A stretch of 64,000 nucleotides of DNA from Nelumbo lutea (taxonomy: Eukaryota; Streptophyta; Magnoliopsida; Proteales; Nelumbonaceae). Location: the NCBI GenBank assembly GCA_022828595.1, contig JAKGHH010000001.1, positions 74,644,401 to 74,708,400 on the forward strand, read 5' to 3'. The notes under the pieces are model-generated. The model was not told the DNA's origin, ran no database searches, and saw nothing but the letters and a program-made list of their open reading frames with translations. Shown one piece after another: positions 1-10,300 of this stretch (position 1 is its first letter; the number at the start of each line of letters is the position of its first letter). The position numbers and the translations under genes were made by a program.

Positions 1-916
1 AGTCCAGAGCAACTATAGTAGGAGGGGTCGGAATATCACCAGTAACTGCCATGTGAACATTTCCCTTCTTATTTTTCAATCTAGTCGGCACAAGATGTGG
101 GTGAAGCTTCCAGCAAGTAGCTCTTGTGTGTTTAGGCTTCTTACGGTAGTCACAGATAAAATCTCATTTATCTTTCTTCTTGATTTTATTGCCACCCCGA
201 TTTCCACTTTGTTTAGGTTTCACAGTACTCACCATGGCAGACTAATCAAAAACAAGATTTTTCATCATCACATCTCTCCTGCTCTCCTCCCCTAACACAA
301 AGACATGTGCCTGGGAGAGGGTAACACTGTCCCTGGAAAGAAGATGTTGTCTTGCAATATCATAATCAGAATTAAGGCCAGCAAGAAATTCAAACACCCT
401 ATACTTCTCTAGATGTTTTTGATAGGTAGTTGCATTCTTGGTGGTTTCCCAAGCAAATGTCTCTAAATGGTCAATTTCCTGCCATAGGGTTTTAAGGGCT
501 GAAAAATAGGCTGCAACAAGTCTATCTCCCTGCCTTGTAGAAATAATCTGATTTCTCAACTGATAAGCCCTATCAACATTCTCCCTCTGTGAATAGGTAT
601 CTGCAACCCCATCCCATATTTCCTTAGTTGTATTTCCTCATAAAAAATTTTTACTTATATGGGGCAACATAGAACTACACAACCAAGTCATCACAATATA
701 ATTCTCCTGTACCCACCGAGATTTTCTAGTTTTGGGTTTCACTTCTTCACCAGTGATATACCCTAATTTCCCACGAGCACCAATGGTCATCTTTGCAAAT
801 CGTGACCATTCTAAGTAATTTGCACCATCCAACCTAACTGTAGAATGGTCCCAGACCCGAAAAGGTCTCCAGCACCTCCTTCCACTGGTCTCATTCACTC
901 CTGTGCTTATTTTCAA
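1..916 (-). pseudogene. Copia A gag with zinc knuckle, broken by stops
   Basis: Minus strand. The frame starting at ATG 916 reads a copia gag N-terminus (LDGANYLEWSRFAKM, then GKLGYITGE). It meets an in-frame stop at 638-640, continues in the same frame from 637 through AYFSALKTLWQEIDHLE and LAGLNSDYDIARQHLL to a stop at 242, and resumes around 236. Another stop precedes a nucleocapsid-type motif near 75-140 (CDYRKK...HTRATCWKLH). The second cysteine of the CX2C pair appears as arginine, so the zinc knuckle is damaged. In the intact family this protein packages element RNA. Here it is a relic. Confidence 0.75.
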
Positions 917-1395
917 CTCTGTGACCCTCCATGCTTCTCAAAAAGTGTAAAGAAAATAACTGAAATATGCAAGAAGATCAAACGAAACACTTCTAGAACC
1001 AACAACACCTTTCTAGCGTCCTAGACTATCTTCCCACAAAAGATTCCTTTTTTGCGGGACAGGAGAAGAGAGAGAAGAGGCAGCCGCTCTCTCTAGAAGC
1101 CTCCAAATCATGCAGGACTTGAACCGCCCCTTACAAAAAACTCCGAGGAACCCTAAAAGATTAGGGTGCCACTTCCTAGGTCAAAATTGAAGAGTCCAAC
1201 AAAAACAGAACTTTTCCCCTTTCTCTAGTTTTTCTTGATTTTGATGAGAAACCCTAAACCAGCTATAGGGCAAACAGATCCACCAAAAAATCCAAAAACT
1301 GAGCTTACTTGAGATCTTCAATCAGCCTCTTAAATCACCATGCAGTCAGCCGATCTAGGGCTGCATGAGAAAACAACTCAAGGAACCTTCAGCCT

Positions 1396-1407
1396 GCTCT
1401 GATACCA
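1396..1407 (-). other. Primer-binding site of copia A
   Basis: The minus strand reads TGGTATCAGAGC, the standard complement of the initiator tRNA-Met 3' end used by plant copia elements. It fixes the LTR edge and the orientation. Confidence 0.85.
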
Positions 1408-1408
1408 A

Positions 1409-1736
1409 GTAGAAATCACTGATTGCAGATTTAGTTGAATTCCTTGTGAAGGAAAAGAAGAGGAAGATGAAGATTTCAGCAGTGGAGAAGAAAAGAGGAG
1501 GAGAAAAGAGTAGGAAGTCAACCAGGATTCTTAGATTAACCCTATCCGCCAACCCCTCATTATAATTTATACTTAATTTAAAGGATGAGATATTACAAGG
1601 ATGCCCTTAGTAGGGCGGCTACTAATGTAGCTGAACAGTCACAACTTAAAAACATAAACTAATGGGCCTAAAGCCCAACAACTTCCTAACTAAATAACTT
1701 AAAATAAGAATAAAAACAACTAGGCCCAACTCAACA
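1409..1736 (-). repeat. 5' LTR of copia A
   Basis: On the minus strand the LTR begins TGTTGAG at 1736 and ends just before a tRNA-Met primer-binding site, giving about 328 bp. A TATAAATTATAA promoter-like box lies near 1555-1575 (minus), at the usual place upstream of a C/T-rich leader. The 3' edge is inferred from the primer site, because the terminal CA is not intact. Confidence 0.65.
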
Positions 1737-2260
1737 ATATAAAAGAATCATGGGTATATGCAAGGGGCAAGGGCTTCTTCAGGACTGGACAACCATGTTT
1801 ATGTATCCTTTTGCAATTCCTTTCACTTCAAAAACCATGGTTGTCTCTACTCTTTTCTCCATGTAATCATCCCTATTGTTTATCAGTGAATTCCTATAAC
1901 CTCAAAATATTTTCCATTTTCTCACCAGTTCCATATATGAGAGACAAACCACCTGACTTATATTGCACTCATCTATGAGAGGAGGAGGTGAGGCCCTTCA
2001 ATTAATTAGTGTTTTAGGCTACGTTTATCCAATCATTTTTCAGGACTTGTAAAACTCTATATCCAGACAGTACAAAATGATTAATAATTTTCTTTAAAAA
2101 AGTAATATGTCACTAATACCCAGAACATTATGTGCTATTTTTTTATATGTTGTTAATGACTTGACTACTTAGAGGGGCAGAATTACTCTGCAATGATCAT
2201 TTTAACTTTGAACTTTTCATGCTCTTATAATTTTTAACTTTCGTTTGTAGATGAAAAAGA

Positions 2261-2371
2261 ACCTTTAAATATTGTGCATTTCTATGTCAGTCCACGTCTT
2301 GTCTGGCAGAGAGAGAATCTTTACATATTGTGCATTTCTATGTCAGTGCACATCTTGTCTGGTAGAGAACC
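2261..2371. repeat. 56-bp direct tandem duplication
   Basis: The block around ATTGTGCATTTCTATGTCAG at 2271 recurs at 2327 with few changes, followed in both copies by a CTTGTCTGG block. The spacing of about 56 bp shows one tandem duplication. Confidence 0.8.
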
Positions 2372-2557
2372 AATATGAGCAGGAACTGGCTTGGCCAAAT
2401 AGTAATTATATTTGAATGAAGTTTATTATGGATATTTCTATGTAGGTACCATATATTGATACCTAACTCTGTACTTCGTCATTATGAAGAAGTTCTTGTT
2501 ACTATTGTGTTCAACCTCTCTTCTATTTTCTTTTATCTTTTAGTTGCAAACAGTGAC

Positions 2558-2912
2558 TTAAAAGGCGTGCCTAGGTGCACAGGCAAGGTGCATTTTAAGG
2601 TATGCACCTTGCCTAGGTCCTAGGTGGAGTATTTTCAAAAGGCGTGCAGCTGGTGTGCCTTGCACTTCAGCAAACCCCCAACCAAGCCCCTCAAGGCAAG
2701 CCCAAACAAGTCCATATTAGGGTCTTAAGTTCTTAATCCCTATAAAAAAGGTTTTATAACTTTAAGTGTCTTTTAAAAATATTTTTTATTAGGATGAACA
2801 AATGAACAGCATTAGCAAATATGGCATTTTCAATGATTTTTTTTGGCTTATATTTTATTTTATTTATTATTTATTATTATTATTTGCCTTTTTGCGCCTT
2901 GCACCTTGACCT
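2558..2912. repeat. Palindromic GCCTAGG/GCACCTTG repeat patch
   Basis: A perfect 11-bp stem, GGCAAGGTGCA (2582-2592) and TGCACCTTGCC (2603-2613), sits in a run of CCTAGG words. Related GCCTTGCACCTTG words recur at 2893-2908. This may be a degenerate inverted-repeat miniature element. No target-site duplication was resolved. Confidence 0.4.
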
Positions 2913-3269
2913 ACAAGCTGCACTGCATTGGACCCTTCAAATCTTAACAACCCAGCCCAGGCCAACACAAGTTGCACTGCCATTGTATGTGCACTTTTAT
3001 TAGTAATACCAAAATTAGCAATAAGGAAAACAAATAACACCAAAGCTAAAGTATGAATTCTCCTACGCATGCTAAGTAGAAAATCTCAGCTCTCAAAAAC
3101 ATCATTGATTGAATGAACAGGAGAGATGAGTATTATTTTTATAAATATCATTAAATAAGTATTATTCATTAAATGTTTGGAATGCAAACTTAAATATAAA
3201 GTGCATAAATTGAATCATAAAAGTTCTATAAACAGAGATTATGAAATACAACAATATATGTATATCATA

Positions 3270-3870
3270 ATTGAGATATTTTGTAAGAGTGTGGAATGAA
3301 GTGTCACACACTGCAGAGATGAAGGAAAGAAAAGTAATGGAGTGAAAGCCGCCAGGCCCCAATAAGTTAAAGCTGAACTTTGATGGGAGCTCTATAGGAA
3401 ATCCGGGTATGGCAGGCATTGGTGGTGTGATCAGAGACTCCTCAAACAAAGTGTTGGCTATGTAAACAGGACCTTTAGGGGAAGGTGACTTTTTAAAAGA
3501 TTAACTGTTAGCTCTACATCAAGGACTAAAGATTGCCAAGCAAGCAAATTTTAAGAACTAGGAGATAGAAGGGCACTCAAAAACAGTGATATCTTGGACC
3601 AATTCAAGCAGTAACGTTCCTTGGTACTACAGACATCAGTTAAGGGAGATAGTAACCATAACAATGGAACTTAATGCCTCATTTACATGGGTTAGGAGAA
3701 CTGCAAATGAAATGGCTGATTCTCTAGCTAAACAGGGAGCTCAAAGGCAACAGATTTTTTGGGCTTTATTGTAAAATTTTCTGTTGAAATGTCTGTGTTT
3801 TATCTGCTGTAACTCTATTAATTCTCTTAATTGAATAAAATTCTCATTTTTGCTGATGTAAAAACAATAT
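3270..3870 (+). pseudogene. LINE 3' fragment: RNase H domain remnant
   Basis: Plus strand. With several stops, the frames read the end of a plant L1-type LINE ORF2: a linker ending [16 protein letters not shown], then GMAGIGGVIRDSSNKV, then WVRRTANEMADSLAKQG, the family's conserved RNase H (RVT_3) end. The first aspartate region is present. The GD-x-AEL glutamate region and the EGDS aspartate are altered (EGHS), so no activity is expected. A 3'-UTR-like tail with GAATAAAATTC follows to about 3870. It is 5'-truncated, as is usual for LINE copies, and lies antisense within the RAD16-like transcription unit. Confidence 0.75.
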
Positions 3871-4085
3871 AAGTATGTAAATATAAAAACCTAAAAACAG
3901 AGAAGCAAGATAATGGTGGTAGAAGTCAATAAAATGAAACATAGGAGCAATGGCAAGTTATTGCAGGAAAGGAAGTCGAAAGAAGTGCATAGTATGAACT
4001 GACAATTTGTATGGAAAGGTATTTGTTTGCAAGCCACTGATTCTCATGGAAAGATATAGTTAATAAAAAGGAGTAAGCTACATAC

Positions 4086-4171
4086 GTATTAAATTGTAGT
4101 TGACTTTCATTATACAGTGATTTATAATAATCTTCTTCTTTAATATCCAGCCTATCTCGCCTCAAAGAAAC
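4086..4171 (-). CDS. RAD16: RAD16-like exon 8 (last exon seen)
   Basis: 86 bp encoding [28 protein letters not shown] and two bases. The acceptor is ATTTCCAG and the donor GTATGTAG. The next exon, which should begin with a tyrosine or valine codon and lead to VDHPYLV-like sequence, is not found between 1 and 4085. Confidence 0.88.
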
Positions 4172-7100
4172 CTGGAAATATGGGGATCAAGAAAACAGGA
4201 ACAACCAGCTTAAGACTTTTTTCTCATTAAATCATTAAGCAAGAATCTACAACAGCAGCACTTACAATTCTAGGAGGAAGGGCAAGATCTGCAGACCTGC
4301 CTTTCTTAGTGCGTCTAAGCACTATAGTTTTCAAAAGTTTATTTTTGAGCAGAATCATAGCCCGTCTGCCATCGCCGACATTCTTTGGACATTGTATTGG
4401 TTTAGCTATAAACTAAAATGATATGGATAATGAACACAATTAGAGGCATGAAAATATGTCAATTAAGAACCTATGTCATGGCAACACAAAACAGAAACGA
4501 GTCAACAAGAAACGTAATTTGTAAACTTACTCTGTTCCACCAGCAAAAATGCCTCACAGATTTATGAACACAGTTGGGGCATTGTGTTGTAGAGCTAGAA
4601 TCGAGAAGCACAGTTCCAATAGATAAACACAAGACATTAATACATAATTTCAGACAAATAGAAGTGTAAAAGTTTACAAGAAATGAGAAAGAACAATAAT
4701 TTCAATATGAACTCTTGAAACATGGTTTGAACAAAGCAACTAAGCTCGATACCTAGATGATCTAAACCTCACAACACATTAAATATAGTAGGTATTCATC
4801 AAGTGACATAGGACAGGTGGTCCTATAGTGGACTAAAGACTCAAAGGAATGAGCCAAGGAGATGATTTGCAGCTTTAAGAGAGTTTATTGGAGTAACTAA
4901 AATGTCTGAAATGACCTACAAAGGTTTCTATGTCAAATTCAACTATCTTTTGGTTTCTCATTAGACCAGTGAAATGTGCAACAACCAAGAAAATAAATCT
5001 ACAAATGCTCTTTTGCTTGTTGACTTAGAATAAGAATGTACATGGGGTGATTTAATTCAAGAGGTTCTGCGTACACAAAAGGATGAAGAGAAGAAAAGAC
5101 TAAAAATTTTGAAACTAAGGGAATTGAAAGAGAGAAAGGATAAACTTACTTAGGTTGTTTGGATGGTCCTGAGGAACGATTTGAAGGTAGCTCCATCCCC
5201 CTTAACAGTAGCTGTTCTTTAGTTAGGCATTTCCCATAATTGGTACCCATGTTAGGGGTGATCATGGGCCAGGCCGGGCCCAGGCTGGGTTTAGCACTAA
5301 TAATAAGTGCTTTAACCTAGGCCTAGGCCTAGTTTGCAAGCCCAAGCCCGGCCCTACACAGGCCCGGGACATGTTTACGAGCTTTCCAGGCCTAATGAGT
5401 AATGAGTTTAGGCCTATGACATCCAATAATAAAAATTTAATTACTTAAATTTTTAAGTTTAAATTAAATAAAAGACGTGCAAAAAAATATGGCACAAGCC
5501 CAAGGTAAATTGGACTTGGCTAAGTTTTGGTCCTATGCACAAAAAAAAGGCATGGGCCTCATTTAATTCTTAAAGTTGGTCTGGCTTGGCTTGGCTTACC
5601 TATCCTTTTATAAATGAAGGCAAGACCTCCATTCCCATTCTTGAGCAATGTGGGACTTGGAACAACACTAAATAATGAGTGCTACCACCGAGTGTTTTTC
5701 CAAGTCCCACATTGCTTAGGCAATGAGAATGAAGGCCTTGCCTATGCGAACAATTTACATACTTGAGTTGGCTCAACTGTTCACACATGAATTGACATGT
5801 GTCAATTAATTAATATTTATTTATGTGTTAAAACTAATTTGTATATCTTATATAAAATAATAAACATTTAATATAAAATAAAATATACTTGTATATATAT
5901 ATATATATATATTGATAAATGAGTAAGATTTTATTAAACCAGCAAATAAGAGTAAAATGCAACCCATGGAAAGGCACGAGATGCAACCTTTCCTTTAAAA
6001 CTAGTTACAGAATTATAAGCACAAAGGAAATTACACAGAAGCCCAAAATAAAGTAGCTCGAAGAACCCCCTATTTTGCAAGCGAATCAGCCAGTGAGTTT
6101 GCTGATCTGCCTACCCACTGAACTCTGATTGTCATATTCCTTGTTAGCCATTTAACCTTTTTGAGAAGATCTCTAAAACCTCATATCACAGTGTCTGGAT
6201 CCTTCAGCCAACCCAATATCACCTGGGAATCCCCTTCAATAATCAGATGCTTTATGCCTAGCTGATTTGCAAGCTGGATTCCTTGTACAGCAGCAAGTAA
6301 TTCGGCCCTTAAAGAGTCTCCCACACCCACAGGACCTGAGTACAAATATACTTGTACATATATAATATATAATATAATGTTATAATATATATTATATTAT
6401 ATTGCAGGTCAGGCCCAGGCCGGGCTTGCACACAAAAACCTGGGCCCAAGCCCGAAAATTTGAGAGTTGGGCCACGCCAAGAATGATCACCCCTAACCCA
6501 CGTTATGAGGGCCACTTTGGATGGAATTCAGGCTTTCCAAGTTAGGCCTATGTTGGTTTATTATAAAGCTAGATCCCTGGAATCATAATTGAACCTCTCA
6601 TTTAGAAGGCCCCCAAGATTAAGCTAATTCTATGGCTGACAAACTCGTGGAGGGGAACAGGAGTCATTTATATTGGGCATAATTTGTCCATTCTGTACTT
6701 TTCCTTTCATTTGCTCTTTAAAGTGTTGTTGGATTCCCCTTTTCCTATTCTACTGTAGGGATAAAGGCTTTTTATCGTCTCTTTGTTTAATTACATAATT
6801 GATAAAAAAATCAATAAATAAACAAATCAATAAATTCAATTTAAGGCAGAGGTTCAATGGATATCTTCCCATGCATGGGCTACATCCTTGGTGGTTGGGT
6901 ACACTATAGGTCATGCAAAGAAGCCATCAAGGTCAAAGAAGAATTTAAAGTTTAATCAAACTGATTAATAGAACTTTAATGTATCTTTTCTGAACCAAAT
7001 TTCTGACAGTCATATATATTTGATCCATAGCCAATACAATATAGTTGAGACAAGACTTAGTTGAGTTCAGTTATTATAAAACCTGATCAACAACTTAAAG

Positions 7101-7333
7101 ATCCATAATTAGGGCTATAAACAGATTGGATTCAGATAGTATGTACTTCCATTGGAGTTTGATTCAACTATATGTCTATGACATCCGAATTTGATCCAAA
7201 GTCTGATCAGATTTATGGAAATGCAACATCGAATTCAAATTTGTCAGACTGATCAGATTATCGAATTTCATCTGAGATTGATCAATAATCCGAATGAGCA
7301 AATAAGGAGAAGAGAATAGGAGGGAGGAAGGGG

Positions 7334-7364
<31 letters not shown>

Positions 7365-10300
7365 TAAAATGGAATAACCTATAATGCAGAACGAACTAGC
7401 AAATCAATACACAAAAAAAAGGCAATTGCAAGATGCAAAATACTTCGTAACATCACAGAGAGAAGCAATGAATGCTAGTCATTCCATTGAAGATAGTAAA
7501 GGCAACTGATGTTTATTGAAACTAAAGCCTTCATAACAAGATGCATGGTGGAAAAGATGATATAGTTGCAATTTGAAGAGTCTGGATTATGGATATAAAA
7601 AGCATGGTAACAAAGCTAATACTATGGAAGCTTGATTGCTTGAAGAGTCTAGTTGGGATATAAAAGGTGAAAAGGGAATTTGGGTTAAAGGATAGAGATG
7701 GTAGAAGAGTGAAGAGTAGAAGATAATTCTCAGTTAACCAAAAAATAAGAAAAAAGTCATGATTAGCTTTTTTGTCTCTATTACCAAAATGACACTTCAA
7801 GTGTTGGCAGTGGGCCCTTCAATTCAAAGAATGGTGGCTGTTTCAATTGCCTTTAAATGGGAATTGGCCTAGTTTACCAATTTACCCTTTCTTATCAATA
7901 AAAATTTAAGTGTTTTAAAGAGAAATGCAAAAAGTATAATAGGGTATTTGATGTAATCTTAGTTGTGTGCCGCAAGGGCACTTTTGTCTTTTACTGTTTT
8001 ATTATTTTATATTGTTACCCTAACATATAAATAGAAAGACTGGCGCCGCCAGCCATACTTTTCGTCTCCAATCTTCTCTTCTCTTTTCTTCTCTTCTCTC
8101 TTCTCTACTTCACTCCTGATCGAAATCATGGTATCAGCAGGACAGCACTCTGTAAAAGGCCTCTTGTCTGATCGAAGTTCTTACCAATCACGTACCTGGA
8201 CTGAGAATGGGGAAAACAAGTTCGACCTTGCCCTGAGAACTGTTGGTGGACCCTATCCTGTCACTTTTAAACAGAAACTGAAAAGAAAATCACTCTCAGA
8301 GATCAGCAGATGATTGACTGAGGTTTTCCTAGAGATCGGTGATTGTTTTTCTTCTTCTCTTCCATTCTTCTCTGGACTGTAACTTCCAAAGTCAGTCAAA
8401 CTGATCAGAAACATAGACTGAAGTGTTTTTATCATTGGTTCTTGGTACTGTTACCAAGAACATCCTAAAATCTGCCCTAGTCAAATGGTGTAGGCTTGTT
8501 TAATAACTTCCTGTGGGTCGGTGACCCAAAACTGTGTGGATGAAGAACCTGTGTAGGTCATGTGTGACCTGGTTCAGATGGAGAAATACATCAGAACTGT
8601 AGATATTATGTGTGGCTTAAACTAGCCCCTGTGAGGTCGGTTAGACCTGTAAATCTGTGACAGCTGGTGCTGTGTTACTGTGACTGCAGTTTGATTTTAA
8701 ATCTTCAGTGAGTGTTGTGTCTTTGTGAGTGTGTGGACTGCAGGAGAAGGGTTGTAGGTCTGAAACTTCTGCTAGCAGCCTTTGTTGTGGCCTCTGAGAA
8801 CTCTGCAAACTATGGAACTTCTTCCAATCAAGGAGGAATGAACAGCAGTCCTGACTCTATGAGCTTTCCAACGACCATTACTCCCTTAGATGGCAGAAAT
8901 TATTTGACATGGTCTAAGGAGATGCGGCTGTACATCACAGCCCAGGGTAAAGCAGGGTATATCGATGGAAAAGTGAAGGAGCCTAGGACTGGTACTGCTG
9001 AATATGATAAGTGGGACCAGGAAAACTGCATGATTATGTCATGGCTTTTGACTACTATGCTACCATCGGTTAAGCAAAACTTTATGTGGGCTGCGACAGC
9101 CAAGGAAATATGGGAACAAGCAAGGTCAACTTACTCCGAGCAGAGACACTATGCTAGAATCTATCAATTGCAAGCCGAGTCTGCAACATGTAAACAAGGG
9201 GAAAGAAACTTATCAACCTACTATTCTGCCCTCACATCTATCTGGAAAGAGGTAGATTACTATCAAAACATTGATTGGGAGAGTGAAAAGGATGCCAAAG
9301 CCTACAAACAGTTAGTGTCACAGCAGTGGGTGTTTGCCTTTTTTCTAGGACTTAATCCCATGTATGAACCCATTTGAGTTCAAATTTTGGGCAGCAAGGA
9401 TCTTCCTTTTGTCCAAGAGGTGTATCCACTGGTTCAACCTGAGGAAGGTAAAAAATCTGCCATGAATCCCCCCGACGGGGAGACCATTGCTTTAGCCGTG
9501 AGGTAATACCAATTCAGCAAGAAAAGGAGATGATCAGAAAAGGGTTGATAATAAGGATAAACTGTGGTGCACTCATTGTCCCGACACACATGGCAGACAT
9601 GTTGGGAATTGCATGGAAAGCCGAAGTGGGCACAAGACTTAAGTAGGAAATCAGCACAAGACAAAACAAAAAACCAAATCAGAAGAAGTTCACCTCGGCT
9701 AACTTGGTCTCTCATGAGTCACAGAGTGGAGGAACTATTGTGAACTCCCAAGATTGCCCCCTAGTTCTGATCTCAAGGAAAATATTATCAATGCCTTCTA
9801 TGATCATTTGGAGCAATATGGTAGGGCTCTCACACAAGCAAATTTTGGACTCACTCCTTCAACCTCTTCTGCTTCTTCCTTGGGTAATTTAGCTTTTGCA
9901 TCCCATGTGTCTACTGATACCTCCGAATCCCCATGGATTATTGATTCTGGTGCTTCCAATCACATGACTGGTAAGTCAACCTTTTTTCAATCATACACCC
10001 TTCTTTCTAGCAAAGATAAAGTGAGGTTAGCTTATGAATCCTTTTCCTCCATTGCTGGTTGTGATCTATATCCTTGCCATTTGGCCTTACCTCTATCAAA
10101 TGTTTTACATGTTCCAAAGCTGCCTATTAATTTGCTATTTATTAACAGCATTACACACTCTTTGAACTACTCAGTAACATTTTTTCCTCAATCTTGTGTC
10201 TTTCAGGATTTGGCCTCTAGGAGGACGATTGGTAAAGGGAACATGGTGAATGGTCTTTATGTGCTGGAGAATAAAGTTGGTCTTGCAGCCTCAAAGTCTT

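Larger units (their letters stand above)
1..1736 (-). mobile_element. Ty1/copia retrotransposon, 5' part only (copia A)
   Basis: Read on the minus strand the order is LTR, primer-binding site, leader, gag, zinc knuckle, and then the element leaves the window at position 1. It lies beyond the last exon of the RAD16-like gene that I could find, so it probably sits in a downstream intron of that gene. Its reading frames carry several stops, so it is dead. The pol region and the other LTR are outside the window, so age and target site cannot be judged. Confidence 0.8.
1737..3269. other. No gene seen; small repeats
   Basis: AT-rich non-coding DNA, presumably intron or flank of the RAD16-like gene. 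It contains a 56-bp tandem duplication (2261-2371) and a palindrome-rich patch (2558-2912), listed separately. I looked on the minus strand for the next helicase exon, which should encode the residues before the RING domain, and found none. Confidence 0.5.
5253..6495. mobile_element. hAT-like non-autonomous element with 8-bp TSD
   Basis: The ends are inverted: TAGGGGTGATCAT at 5253 and its complement ATGATCACCCCTA ending at 6495, followed inward by GGCC-rich subterminal sequence. The flanks are ACCCATGT (5245-5252) and ACCCACGT (6496-6503), an 8-bp TSD with one difference, as expected for hAT transposons. No transposase is present. A later LINE fragment (about 5901-6343) and a long hairpin (5619-5745) lie inside. 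Confidence 0.75.

Noticed and set aside
4086..4165. Minus-strand frame 3926-4165 as a separate small gene
   Set aside because: Its first part is exon 8 of the RAD16-like gene, ending at donor GTATGT. The rest is intron.
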